Of a DNA stretch of 47,681 bases, positions 8,802-17,317 are shown in pieces. Position 1 is the stretch's first letter. Every line of letters begins with the position of its first letter. A model generated the notes under the pieces. The model did no database searches and was not told the origin of the DNA. It worked only from the letters and a program-made list of their open reading frames with translations. Source of the stretch: Clostridia bacterium (GTDB lineage: Bacteria; Bacillota; Clostridia; Oscillospirales; CAG-272); NCBI GenBank assembly GCA_017453255.1, contig JAFTKN010000021.1, positions 1 through 47,681 on the forward strand, read 5' to 3'. A program made the translations under genes and the position numbers.

Positions 8802-10592
8802 TTATTCAGGTTTTTTTGAACCACAGTTTGGACAGAAGTTAGTCTTTACACCACTCTGACCACAAGCGCATGTCCAGCCCTGCTCAGCCTCTGGCTTTTT
8901 TGAACCACAATTTGGACAGAACTTAGATGTAACATTACTCATACCACAAGCACAATTCCAGCCTTGAGGTGGTTCAGGCTTCTTTGAACCACAATTTGGA
9001 CAGAACTTAGATGTAACATTGCTCATACCACAAGCACAGTTCCATGTAGCACCCTGCATACCCTGCATTGGAGCAGTAACAGCTGCGCCCATTTGTTGAG
9101 TTGTTTCCATCATTGGATTCACCATATCCTTAGTCATACCCATAACGCCACCCATAGCGCCAAGTGCAATTCCTAAGCCTGCAACGTCACCGATAACAGA
9201 GCCAGCTCCGCCACCGCCTTGACCAACAATACCATTCTTCATAGCCTCCATACCAACAAGCCTTGAGCTTTCCTGTCCGTATGTATAGCCCTTAGCTCTC
9301 ATTTCTTCTGCCTCAGCGTAAGCCTGCATTTTATATGCCTCAGCCTCAGCCTGTTTCTGAATCTTAAGAGCCTCAGCCTCACCCTGTGCACCGACCATTT
9401 TGAGCTGTGCCTCAGTTTGAGCCTCTAAAATCTTTCTTGATTGAGCAGCTTGAGCCTCAGCCTCCTTAATCTGCTCCTCTCTAACTCTAAGTGTCTTATC
9501 AGCAAATTGTTGCTTTAAGCGAATAAAGTTAGGGTCATCGTCTGGTGTAAGAACAGATGTAATGAAGAAGTCAGGCATATATAAACCGTATTCTTCAAGG
9601 TTTTCATTAATGATATCACGAAGCTTAACAGAAAGCTCGTCGATATAGCTATCAATTTCAAGTATGTTGATATTGTTTTCCTTGATTGCACGAGCAAGAT
9701 TAGCCTTAACCTTTGTCATAACAAGGGACTTAAACTTGCCTGTCATTGTAACGGAGGAAACACCATCACCTATAAGGTCAACATGTCCAAACTCACCTGT
9801 TGTACCAACAAGCTTAACAAGAAGCTTTCTTGAGTTGCTAACTCCGATATTAAAGCTACCACTTGCACCTATTTCGATATGTAAGCCTGATGCAGGGTCA
9901 AATAGACGAACTCTTGAGTCTGTACCCCACTTAATACCCATTTGAATGGTTTTGTTGATAAAGTAAACCTCAGAGTGGAAAACCTCTTGATTACCAGCAA
10001 CAAGGTTATAAGCCTTTTCAATAATTGGAATACTGTCAGTTGTAAGTGTATGTCTACCAGATGTAAACAAGTCAAGAGCTGCGCCATCCTTAAAGAAAAT
10101 AGCCTCCTGTGACTCATGAACGATAAGCTGTGATCCTAAGTTAAAGTCCTCCATAGGATGCTTCCAAACTAAAACATCATTACCGCCCTCGTATTTAATT
10201 ACGCTGATAGCTCCACTCTTTTTATTTTCTTCCTTAGCCATTGCCTTTGCTACGTCTATTTCTGTATCGCAAAGAGGACAAACATAATTGCTTGCACCCT
10301 TAGACGCACTCAATCTACATGAGCAGGTTGGACATGAAAATTCAACAAGTGCACTCTTTTGAGCAACTGTATTGATATGCTCGTGACAAACAGGACACTT
10401 AGCCTTTTCTCCCTTTGCCTGATCAAATACAACCTCATTACCACATTTTGCGCATCTTCTTGATGCTACTCTCTCTGTTTTAACATCAATAACATATCCA
10501 CAAGAGCAGTTAATCTTTTTCTTTGCGAAAAATCCACTTGATGCCTGAACATAGTTGCCACAGCTTGGACATTCCAAAATAAATTTTGCCAT
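8802..10592 (-). CDS. SPFH (stomatin/prohibitin-like) protein with N- and C-terminal zinc ribbons
   Basis: I start this at the ATG at 10592 (MAKFILECPSCG, 596 residues), which has AAGGAGAG upstream; the longer frame to 10619 lacks an SD. The first ~110 residues hold zinc ribbons (CPSC...CSCG, CAKC...CPVC, CPTC...CPLC). Residues about 125-350 are an SPFH-like domain of the kind annotated as 'virion core protein-like'. A long Ala/Glu/Gln-rich coiled coil follows (EAQAAQSRKILEAQTEAQ and on). Next is a Gly/Ala-rich hydrophobic stretch, then three tandem C-terminal zinc ribbons (CACG...CPNC). SPFH proteins scaffold membrane microdomains or oligomeric rings. The function here is unknown; placement before the TIR-TPR protein suggests shared work. 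It has its own consensus promoter. Confidence 0.85.
   Translation of the reverse strand: MAKFILECPSCGNYVQASSGFFAKKKINCSCGYVIDVKTERVASRRCAKCGNEVVFDQAKGEKAKCPVCHEHINTVAQKSALVEFSCPTCSCRLSASKGASNYVCPLCDTEIDVAKAMAKEENKKSGAISVIKYEGGNDVLVWKHPMEDFNLGSQLIVHESQEAIFFKDGAALDLFTSGRHTLTTDSIPIIEKAYNLVAGNQEVFHSEVYFINKTIQMGIKWGTDSRVRLFDPASGLHIEIGASGSFNIGVSNSRKLLVKLVGTTGEFGHVDLIGDGVSSVTMTGKFKSLVMTKVKANLARAIKENNINILEIDSYIDELSVKLRDIINENLEEYGLYMPDFFITSVLTPDDDPNFIRLKQQFADKTLRVREEQIKEAEAQAAQSRKILEAQTEAQLKMVGAQGEAEALKIQKQAEAEAYKMQAYAEAEEMRAKGYTYGQESSRLVGMEAMKNGIVGQGGGGAGSVIGDVAGLGIALGAMGGVMGMTKDMVNPMMETTQQMGAAVTAPMQGMQGATWNCACGMSNVTSKFCPNCGSKKPEPPQGWNCACGMSNVTSKFCPNCGSKKPEAEQGWTCACGQSGVKTNFCPNCGSKKPE
8807..9047 (-). 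repeat. Three tandem DNA repeats encoding C-terminal zinc ribbons
   Basis: Two copies are nearly identical at DNA level (around 8888-8965 and 8972-9047) and a third, diverged copy lies at 8807-8880. The first two units are 28 residues and the last 24, each with CACG, a short linker and FCPNCGSKKPE. The high DNA identity of the inner two indicates recent duplication or gene conversion. Confidence 0.9.
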
Positions 10593-10650
10593 ATTTACTC
10601 TCCTTTTTAAAACACTCAATCAAATAGAATGTATAATTTTTCACAATATA

Positions 10651-10679
10651 ATCATAGCATACAATGTTATAAAAGTCAA
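10651..10679 (-). promoter_or_regulatory. Promoter of the SPFH gene
   Basis: On the minus strand TTGACT, 17 bp, TATGAT, with TGC before the -10. The start codon lies about 58 bases downstream of the -10. Confidence 0.8.
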
Positions 10680-10721
10680 CAAAAAACCACAACTTATAAC
10701 ATAATATTACAAAAATTTTAT

Positions 10722-10754
10722 AAAATAAAAGGAGTGGACACATTTTTCCACTCC
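10722..10754 (-). terminator. Terminator after the SPOCS-LysM gene
   Basis: On the minus strand the stem GGAGTGGA / TCCACTCC (loop of about 9 bases) is followed by a T-rich tail, CCTTTTATTTTA. Confidence 0.75.
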
Positions 10755-10765
10755 AATTTGAATAT

Positions 10766-12277
10766 TTAATCAATTATTAGCTTGCTGTTTGCTATGCTTG
10801 AATCTTCATCAAGAGCATTTTCCTCTTTTATAGTAGCTACCCTTGTATGATATCTCTTTGCAATCTCCCAAAGAGTATCCTTATCGTTTGGAAAATAAAT
10901 TTTAAGGCAGGACGTGTCTTTTTTTAGCTCTTTATCCTTCAAAAGAGTCCCCTTGTCAAGCATCTTAATCTCAAACTGCTCATAGGCTGTTACGCCCATT
11001 CCTATTTCGCAATTTATATAAATCATATCCTTTTCGTATCTTGCATTCATGCTCGTGCATTGAGCTAATGCTCTAATCACTGCACTCTGCGGACATTTTC
11101 CTAAATCAAGCTCGTATTTAAAGGGTAGCTCGTAGCTTTCACTTAAATATTCCTTTTCTGCATTTTCTAACTCGCGAAAACCAATTATCATAGCTGTAAG
11201 CCTGCCTGAAACAAGTCCCTTCGAGCCCTTGATTTCTGTTTTTTCAACCACAGTGGCGGGTATAATTTGAATTATCTCCTCAATATCCTTGCTTTTTCTT
11301 TTGATTCCCTCACTAAGTGAAATCGAGTTATTTTGAACCTTTAAAAGGCTGTTCAGACTGGTGCTTTTATATTCAGAAAGCATCTCATTTTTGGTAGAAT
11401 ATGCATCCTCAGTAACTTGAATTTTTAGTGGCTTAAATACCTCACATTCTATTTCACACTCAAGGTCAAAAAATAAGCTTTCCTCGTTATTTACCTCCTC
11501 GTTTGAAATAGATAAAGAAACACATCTGATTTGCGCCTGTGCTATATCACCACTTTCACTGCCCTCTGTCTCGACCTCCTCATAGAGAGATAACTGTTTT
11601 TCTAACGCTTCAATTTTACCATTTCTGTTTACAAGACATCTTACAAGCACATCGCCCTTAACCGAAACAGAGCCTCTTTGTGCCTTTATATCTCTTACAA
11701 TGCCCTGTGCATCACACCAAAGTGGCTTTCCAGCTCTTTCTATTTTTTCGCTTAGCTTAATTCCCTGTTGGCTATAGGTTAGTAAATCAAGACCGTTATA
11801 GCTTTTGGTTAGTCTTTCAATGTATAGCTCATCTGCACTTGATTTTGGAGATATGTTTTCACTCAGGTTTGCCTCACAAAAAGCCAAAATTCTGCTTTTT
11901 AATTTTGCCTTCAGGCTGATTTTTCTTGGCCCGAGCACTCTGCATACTGTATTATCAACAGTCGTGTCAATGAAGCTTCTTTTCGGCTCGGCTACAATTT
12001 GAGCCTTTGCCTCATAAGCACTGTTCAGGGGTAATGCTGACAAATTTCCGTCCTCGTCGGTGTAAATCAAGGAATAGGTAATGCTACCACCAAATTCTAA
12101 GCCTGATGATTCGTTTCCACCTGATATGTACTTGCTTTCTGGTAGTGCCTGCGCATTTACGCAAAGCACCCTTCTAACCTCTGGGATATAGTCGGGTAAG
12201 GAAAATTCCTCGCTTGTGTCATGATAGATAACTGTATCTGTACCAATTACCAAAGAGTTTCTTCTCTGTTCTGCCAT
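10766..12277 (-). CDS. DUF3794 (SPOCS) and LysM domain protein, sporulation-associated
   Basis: This 503-residue protein begins with DTVIYHDTSEEFSLPDYIPE, the start of DUF3794/SPOCS proteins, and has repeated SPOCS-like segments through about residue 440. The C-terminal ~45 residues form a LysM module (DTLWEIAKRYHTRVATIKEEN), which binds peptidoglycan-type glycans. The family includes spore envelope proteins such as SafA/SpoVID-related factors and is mostly limited to spore-forming Firmicutes; that is the main hint that this organism makes spores. No signal peptide is visible. GAAGGAGAAAAG is a good SD. It is monocistronic with its own terminator and is divergent from serS. Confidence 0.85.
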   Translation of the reverse strand: MAEQRRNSLVIGTDTVIYHDTSEEFSLPDYIPEVRRVLCVNAQALPESKYISGGNESSGLEFGGSITYSLIYTDEDGNLSALPLNSAYEAKAQIVAEPKRSFIDTTVDNTVCRVLGPRKISLKAKLKSRILAFCEANLSENISPKSSADELYIERLTKSYNGLDLLTYSQQGIKLSEKIERAGKPLWCDAQGIVRDIKAQRGSVSVKGDVLVRCLVNRNGKIEALEKQLSLYEEVETEGSESGDIAQAQIRCVSLSISNEEVNNEESLFFDLECEIECEVFKPLKIQVTEDAYSTKNEMLSEYKSTSLNSLLKVQNNSISLSEGIKRKSKDIEEIIQIIPATVVEKTEIKGSKGLVSGRLTAMIIGFRELENAEKEYLSESYELPFKYELDLGKCPQSAVIRALAQCTSMNARYEKDMIYINCEIGMGVTAYEQFEIKMLDKGTLLKDKELKKDTSCLKIYFPNDKDTLWEIAKRYHTRVATIKEENALDEDSSIANSKLIID

Positions 12278-12339
12278 TTCTTTTCTCCTTCATTATATTT
12301 TGACAATATATTGTATGCTTGCGCTATATATAATATTAC

Positions 12340-12368
12340 TTGACATATTCGATATTTAGTGATATAAT
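12340..12368 (+). promoter_or_regulatory. Promoter of serS
   Basis: TTGACA, 17 bp, TATAAT, with TGA before the -10: both hexamers are full consensus. The leader is only about 42 bases, too short for a T-box. It contains one small hairpin (CTCG/CGAG). Confidence 0.9.
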
Positions 12369-12416
12369 TACCCTGTATTTATTTCTCGGATTTATCGAGT
12401 AGTACGGAGGTTTTAA

Positions 12417-13700
12417 ATGATTGATATTAAGTTTTTAAGAGAAAATCCTGATGTTGTTAAGCAAAACATCAAGAATAAATTTCAAGACTCTAAGCTCCCA
12501 TTGGTTGACGAGGTTATAGAGCTTGATGCAAAATACCGCGCATATAAGCAAGAGGCTGACGCTCTAAGAGGTGGTAGAAATAAGCTTTCTAAGCAGATTG
12601 GTATGCTTATGGGACAGGGCAAGCGTGAAGAAGCTGAGGCTGTTAAAAAACAGGTTTCAGAGCAAGCACAGCGTCTTAGCGAGCTTGAGGTATTAGAGGA
12701 AGAATATCAAGAAAAAATTAAAAATATTATGATGATTATACCAAATATCATCGACCCATCTGTTCCTATTGGTAAGGACGATTCAGAAAACGTTGAGGTT
12801 CAAAAATATGGTGAACCAGTCGTTCCAGATTTTGAAATACCATATCATGCAGAAATTATGGAGGCACTTGATGGAATCGACCTTGAAAGTGCAAGAAAGG
12901 TTGCAGGAAACGGCTTTTATTACCTCATGGGTGATATTGCCCGTCTTCATTCCTCAATCATTTCCTATGCAAGAGATTTTATGATTGACCGTGGCTTTAC
13001 CTACTGTATTCCACCATTTATGATTAGAAGCGAGGTTGTAACAGGTGTTATGTCCTTTGCCGAAATGGATGCTATGATGTATAAGATTGAGGGCGAGGAC
13101 CTTTATCTTATCGGTACAAGTGAGCATTCAATGATTGGTAAATTCATTGATACTATTATCCCAGAGGAAAAGCTTCCTCAAACACTAACCTCATATTCTC
13201 CTTGCTTTAGAAAGGAAAAGGGTGCTCATGGTATTGAGGAGCGTGGTGTTTATAGAATTCACCAATTTGAAAAGCAAGAAATGATTGTTGTTTGTAAGCC
13301 TGAGGAAAGTCCTATATGGTTTGACAAGCTATGGCAAAATACCGTTGATTTATTCAGAACACTTGACATTCCTGTAAGAACACTTGAATGCTGTTCAGGT
13401 GACTTAGCCGACTTGAAGGTTAAGTCTATAGACGTTGAGGCTTGGTCTCCACGTCAAAAGAAATATTTTGAGGTTGGCTCCTGCTCTAACCTTGGTGATG
13501 CGCAAGCACGCAGACTCAGAATCAGAGTTAATGGTAAGGACTCAAAATATTTTGCTCATACGCTTAATAACACAGTTGTTGCCCCACCACGTATGCTTAT
13601 TGCATTCCTCGAAAACAATATGAATGCAGATGGCTCAATCAATATTCCTAAGGCGCTTCAGCCATATATGGGTGGCAAGACAAAAATCGTTAAGAAATAA
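12417..13700 (+). CDS. serS: Seryl-tRNA synthetase
   Basis: This 427-residue protein has the normal length for SerRS, a class II synthetase that charges tRNA-Ser. The N-terminal ~110 residues form the long antiparallel coiled-coil arm that grips the long variable arm of tRNA-Ser (RGGRNKLSKQIG, then EEEYQEKIKN). The catalytic core shows motif 2 (CFRKEKGAHG...RIHQFEKQEM) and motif 3 (PPRMLIAFLENN). Motif 3 reads APPR where many bacterial SerRS have VGR, but the arginine is kept. TACGGAGG precedes the ATG. A phosphoribosyltransferase and an acyltransferase follow in what looks like one operon. Confidence 0.97.
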   Translation: MIDIKFLRENPDVVKQNIKNKFQDSKLPLVDEVIELDAKYRAYKQEADALRGGRNKLSKQIGMLMGQGKREEAEAVKKQVSEQAQRLSELEVLEEEYQEKIKNIMMIIPNIIDPSVPIGKDDSENVEVQKYGEPVVPDFEIPYHAEIMEALDGIDLESARKVAGNGFYYLMGDIARLHSSIISYARDFMIDRGFTYCIPPFMIRSEVVTGVMSFAEMDAMMYKIEGEDLYLIGTSEHSMIGKFIDTIIPEEKLPQTLTSYSPCFRKEKGAHGIEERGVYRIHQFEKQEMIVVCKPEESPIWFDKLWQNTVDLFRTLDIPVRTLECCSGDLADLKVKSIDVEAWSPRQKKYFEVGSCSNLGDAQARRLRIRVNGKDSKYFAHTLNNTVVAPPRMLIAFLENNMNADGSINIPKALQPYMGGKTKIVKK

Positions 13701-13710
13701 GAGGCTACTT

Positions 13711-14268
13711 ATGGAATATTACAATATGACCATTGCAGGTCTTAGGCGTGCTTTGCCTATTTGCAGAGTTACTGATGACTTGTATATTGCTGGCTTTGTT
13801 ATTTTTGGTGACCCTGAGCTAACTACCGCTTGTGCTAAGGAGCTACTTGGTAAAGCCCCAGAATTTGATTATATGATTACTGCTGAGGCTAAGGGTATTC
13901 CACTAATTCATGAAATGGCAAGGCTAAAGGATAATCAAAAATATATGCTTGCACGAAAAGGTCCTAAGCTTTATATGAGGGATATTATATCCTCAAGTGT
14001 AAAGTCAATTACGACTGCTAAGGAGCAAACCCTCTATCTTGATGGCAACGATGCTGAACTGATGAAGGGTAAGAAAATACTTATCATCGACGATGTTATT
14101 TCAACAGGTGAATCTCTCTATGCTCTTGAGGCACTTGTTAAGCGTGCTGGTGGCACGATTGTTGGAAGAATGGCTATTTTAGCTGAAGGTGATGCTACTT
14201 TAAGAAACGACATTATTTACCTTGAAAAGTTACCTTTATTTAATGCCGACGGTTCTATTAAGGAGTAA
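13711..14268 (+). CDS. Phosphoribosyltransferase, adenine phosphoribosyltransferase-like
   Basis: I start this at the ATG at 13711 (MEYYNMTIAGLRRALPI, 185 residues), 10 bases after serS with AAGAGG upstream; a longer frame would run into serS. The PRPP-binding motif ILIIDDVISTGESL is clear, and the hood region has EAKGIPLIHEMARL and YMLARKGPKLYM as in APRT-type purine salvage enzymes. Such enzymes join a purine base to PRPP to make the nucleotide. The exact base (adenine, xanthine or hypoxanthine) cannot be fixed by eye. It is followed 3 bases later by the acyltransferase gene. Confidence 0.85.
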   Translation: MEYYNMTIAGLRRALPICRVTDDLYIAGFVIFGDPELTTACAKELLGKAPEFDYMITAEAKGIPLIHEMARLKDNQKYMLARKGPKLYMRDIISSSVKSITTAKEQTLYLDGNDAELMKGKKILIIDDVISTGESLYALEALVKRAGGTIVGRMAILAEGDATLRNDIIYLEKLPLFNADGSIKE

Positions 14269-14271
14269 AAA

Positions 14272-15606
14272 ATGGAGTCTAATAAAGTAAATTATAAAAA
14301 AAGCGTAAAGCCTTATGAATATCATAAGCCATTAAAATCAGGAAAGGGCTGGGGTGGCTTTGCTCATCTTATATTCAAGCTTGGCTGGAAGAAAAATATT
14401 AAAGAGATTGAAAAGATTAATATGGAGGGCGTAAAAGCGCCATATGTTCTTATCTCAAATCATCAAACCTTTACAGATTTTGCAGTAAATACTATGGCTA
14501 TATATCCTGATCGCTTTGGAGCTATTGCTACATTTGAGGGACACATGGGATTTCCTCGTAGGTTAAGACCTTGGGCTCTTAAGCACGCAGGCTGTATTGC
14601 TAAAAGAAAGTTTACAACTGACCCACAGCTAATTGAGGACTGTAAAACAGTTGTTGACGAATATAAAAACGTTTTAATTCTCTACCCAGAGGCAAGATAT
14701 ACAGATATTGGTACTACATCTTATATTCACGACTCCTATGGTCAGCTTTTAAAAATACTTGACAAGCCTGTTGTGGCTATTGTTCAAAAGGGTAGCTACC
14801 TTCGTGAGCCATTTTGGAACTGGCAAAGGAAAAGAAAGCTAAAAACTGTTGCAACTATGAAAAAAATCCTCGACGTTGAGGATGTAAGACGTATGACACC
14901 TGATGAAATTCTTGAGGTTGTTAGACGTGAGCTTTGGCACGATGAATATAAGTATCAAAAGGAAAACAATATTATTATTAAGGAAAAGTTTCGTGCTGAG
15001 GGACTTAACCAAGCCCTTTACCAATGCCCTAATTGCATGACTGAGTTTGAAATGGAAACTAAGGGCTCAAAGCTCTGGTGCAACCATTGTGGCAAGGAGT
15101 GGGAAATGACTGAGCTTGGTGAGCTTCATGCTGTTGTAGGCGAAACAGAATTTCCTCATATTCCTGATTGGTATAACTGGGAGCATGAAAATGTAAGAAA
15201 AGAGGTAGCTGAGGGTAGATATTCCTTTGAGGATGATGTTGATATTTACACATTACCTAATATGAAGGGCTTTATCCATATCGGCAAGGGCAAATTCCGT
15301 CATAGTCGTGAGGAGGGTGTCGTTGTCGAAGGGCATTACAACGGCGAAGACTTTAAGGTTGTAAGACCATCTGCAGGTCTTTATAGCATACACACCGAAT
15401 ACAATTATCCTCATGTTTTGAAAAAGCCTTGTATTCACGTATCCACAAAGGATGATACCTTCATTTGCTTTACAACAAAGAAGGACGTTGTAACTAAGGT
15501 TTATTTTGCTGTTGACTCAATCAACAAGCAAATCATGAAGGAAAGAGCTGAAAAGCGAGCAAGCAAGCTTGCTAAGCGTAATGCTGAAAGCACTCAGGAA
15601 GCATAA
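14272..15606 (+). CDS. PlsC-like lysophospholipid acyltransferase with internal zinc ribbon
   Basis: A 444-residue protein. The acyltransferase signature HX4D is visible as NHQTFTD (His64, Asp69), and the second motif as YPEAR (138-142), in the region that binds the phosphate of glycerol-3-phosphate. The family transfers acyl chains to lysophosphatidate at the membrane. This protein is much longer than a standard PlsC (about 200-250 residues). A zinc ribbon follows the catalytic domain (Cys252, Cys255, Cys270, Cys273), and then about 170 residues that I do not recognise. No transmembrane helix is obvious. It follows the phosphoribosyltransferase by 3 bases. Its true substrate is uncertain. 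Confidence 0.8.
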   Translation: MESNKVNYKKSVKPYEYHKPLKSGKGWGGFAHLIFKLGWKKNIKEIEKINMEGVKAPYVLISNHQTFTDFAVNTMAIYPDRFGAIATFEGHMGFPRRLRPWALKHAGCIAKRKFTTDPQLIEDCKTVVDEYKNVLILYPEARYTDIGTTSYIHDSYGQLLKILDKPVVAIVQKGSYLREPFWNWQRKRKLKTVATMKKILDVEDVRRMTPDEILEVVRRELWHDEYKYQKENNIIIKEKFRAEGLNQALYQCPNCMTEFEMETKGSKLWCNHCGKEWEMTELGELHAVVGETEFPHIPDWYNWEHENVRKEVAEGRYSFEDDVDIYTLPNMKGFIHIGKGKFRHSREEGVVVEGHYNGEDFKVVRPSAGLYSIHTEYNYPHVLKKPCIHVSTKDDTFICFTTKKDVVTKVYFAVDSINKQIMKERAEKRASKLAKRNAESTQEA

Positions 15607-15614
15607 TAAATAAA

Positions 15615-15645
15615 GGAACAGATTTTTAGTCTGTTCCTCTTTTTA
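15615..15645. terminator. Terminator after the serS operon
   Basis: The stem GGAACAGA / TCTGTTCC with a 7-base loop is followed by TCTTTTT. The facing GNAT gene ends exactly here, so it may serve both. Confidence 0.88.
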
Positions 15646-16086
15646 TTATTTCTTGTATTTCATCGGCGTAAATATAACACCATTTACATTTTTTTGCGTA
15701 TCAGTAGGCACAAATCCTAAGCGTGTGTAAATCGGCACTCCATAGGGTGCTGCATTAACTGTAAATTCCTGTTTTTCATAGTCAATCTTCATTCTTTCGA
15801 AAAGAGATTTACCTATTCCCCTTTTATGATAGCTTGAATCTACATAAAAGTAGCCTATGTGGTTGCCCTCTCGCATTCCTAAAACACCAACGACTTTTTC
15901 GTTATCAAGTGCTCCATAGAAGCAAATATTTTGTTTTTCTCTTGTTTCTTCAATAATTCTTTTATATTCAACCGAGCCCTCTGGTGGAAAAATAGGGGTT
16001 TCAAACTGAGAAAACACCCTCCACACAAGGTCAAGGCACTCGTCTATGTATGAATTATCAAGTCGTTTAATAATAATTTCGCTCAT
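15646..16086 (-). CDS. GNAT-family N-acetyltransferase
   Basis: A 146-residue single-domain GNAT. The acetyl-CoA pyrophosphate loop (motif A, R/QxxGxG/A) is seen as YHKRGIGKSLFERM, after a strand reading HIGYFYVDSS. The C-terminal strand VNAAPYGVPIYTRLGFVP is typical of GNATs of the YhbS/acyltransferase-3 type. The substrate is unknown. AAGGGAT precedes the ATG. It is the last gene of the zapA-U32-maf-nth-GNAT string and starts one base after the nth stop. Confidence 0.85.
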   Translation of the reverse strand: MSEIIIKRLDNSYIDECLDLVWRVFSQFETPIFPPEGSVEYKRIIEETREKQNICFYGALDNEKVVGVLGMREGNHIGYFYVDSSYHKRGIGKSLFERMKIDYEKQEFTVNAAPYGVPIYTRLGFVPTDTQKNVNGVIFTPMKYKK

Positions 16087-16087
16087 A

Positions 16088-16726
16088 TTATCCCTTGCAT
16101 ATATCCCTTATAGGACACTCATCGCACCTTGGCGACTGAGCCTTGCAATATTCCCTTCCAAATAAAACTATTCTGTGACAAAAATCGCTTTGCTCCTCCG
16201 GTTTTATAAGCTCACTCATTATCTTCTCAGTTTTTAGAGGGTTCTTTTCTCCCTCCTTATACATTCCGAGTCTACCACAAATACGCATACAATGGGTATC
16301 GGCAACAATAGCAGGCATATGGTATAAATCTCCTAAAAGTAAATTGGCTATCTTTCTACCAACACCCTCAAATTCAAGTAGCTTATCCATATCCTTTGGT
16401 ATTATATCATTATAATCATAGTGCAAGCGTCTTGCAGAATCCTTGATATTTTTAGCCTTCATTTTATAAAGTCCACAGGACTTGATTATGTTTTCAATAT
16501 CAACAAGCTCCCCATTGGCAAGTGATTTTGCATCAGGATATTTTTTAAAAAGCTCCTTGCAAACTATATTTACTCTTTCGTCAGTACATTGGGCACTTAA
16601 TCTACCCATTACAAGTAGCTTATAGCCACTATTCTCATATTCAAGGGAGCAAAGCGCCTCAGGATATAGCTCTTTAAGCTTTTCTACCACTTTTGCAATT
16701 TTGATTTTCTTTTCCTGCTTAGTCAA
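16088..16726 (-). CDS. nth: Endonuclease III-family DNA glycosylase/AP lyase
   Basis: This 212-residue protein is of usual length for EndoIII, a base-excision repair enzyme that removes oxidised pyrimidines and nicks at the AP site. The helix-hairpin-helix FEGVGRKIANLLLG carries the catalytic lysine (Lys125), and the catalytic aspartate is Asp143 in IVADTH. The [4Fe-4S] ligands are Cys194, 201, 204 and 210 (C-x6-C-x2-C-x5-C). The best start is TTG at 16726 preceded by GGAGGAG; no ATG lies nearby. It could be another HhH-GPD paralogue, but all key residues fit EndoIII. Confidence 0.92.
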   Translation of the reverse strand: MTKQEKKIKIAKVVEKLKELYPEALCSLEYENSGYKLLVMGRLSAQCTDERVNIVCKELFKKYPDAKSLANGELVDIENIIKSCGLYKMKAKNIKDSARRLHYDYNDIIPKDMDKLLEFEGVGRKIANLLLGDLYHMPAIVADTHCMRICGRLGMYKEGEKNPLKTEKIMSELIKPEEQSDFCHRIVLFGREYCKAQSPRCDECPIRDICKG

Positions 16727-16749
16727 ATTTAGACACTCCTCCCTGCTTT

Positions 16750-17316
16750 TTATAGTATTTTTATGTTGAAATCGTTTTTTAATATTTCACAAAGGCGACA
16801 AAGTGGCAAGCCCACAACATTATAAAAATCACCCTCGATTTTAGTTACAAATGCTCCAGCTGATTCCTGAATACCATACGCTCCTGCTTTGTCAGTTGGG
16901 TGGAATTTGCTTACATAATTTTCAATTTCATCATCGCTTAGCTCTCTAAGGGTTACATAGGTTGTAATCGAGTCTGAAATGGTTTTTACTCCATCTGTTA
17001 CGCAAATTCCACTAATTACACGATGGGTGGTATTTGACAGTTCTTTGAGCATTTTAATTGCCTCGTCATCTGTCTTTGGCTTTCCAAGTAGCTTGCTTTC
17101 ATTCAAAACCACGGTGTCACAGCCGATTACGACCTCACCTTCTCCAATTTTGACACCTTTAGCCTTTTTCTCTGCTAAAAGCTCAGGCACAAGGGATAGA
17201 TCCATATTTTCGTCATAGCTTTCGTCAGCATCTGACACCCTTACTACAAAGTCATTTGTCACCATTTGTAGTATCTCTTTTCTTCTTGGTGACTTAGACG
17301 CTAAAATTAAACTCAT
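16750..17316 (-). CDS. maf: Maf-family nucleotide pyrophosphatase
   Basis: This 188-residue protein begins SLILASKSPRRKEIL, the diagnostic Maf N-terminus, followed later by GCDTVV and KPKTDDEAIKML. Maf/YhdE proteins hydrolyse dTTP, UTP or modified nucleoside triphosphates to monophosphates, and in Bacillus are linked to septum formation. It lies one base after the U32 stop, with the SD (AAAGGAT) inside the end of the U32 gene, so translation is probably coupled. Confidence 0.93.
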   Translation of the reverse strand: MSLILASKSPRRKEILQMVTNDFVVRVSDADESYDENMDLSLVPELLAEKKAKGVKIGEGEVVIGCDTVVLNESKLLGKPKTDDEAIKMLKELSNTTHRVISGICVTDGVKTISDSITTYVTLRELSDDEIENYVSKFHPTDKAGAYGIQESAGAFVTKIEGDFYNVVGLPLCRLCEILKNDFNIKIL

Positions 17317-17317
17317 C

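Noticed and set aside
12303..12314. ACAATATATTGT palindrome between the SPOCS gene and serS
   Set aside because: A 12-bp A/T-rich palindrome is expected by chance in such sequence and does not overlap the serS promoter boxes.
12300..12416. T-box or other riboswitch before serS
   Set aside because: The predicted leader is only about 42 bases, with no AGAGAG stem I motif and no T-box sequence.
13624..13710. Longer start for the phosphoribosyltransferase inside serS
   Set aside because: It would overlap the serS end by more than 70 bases without an SD; the ATG at 13711 has an SD and fits the family N-terminus.
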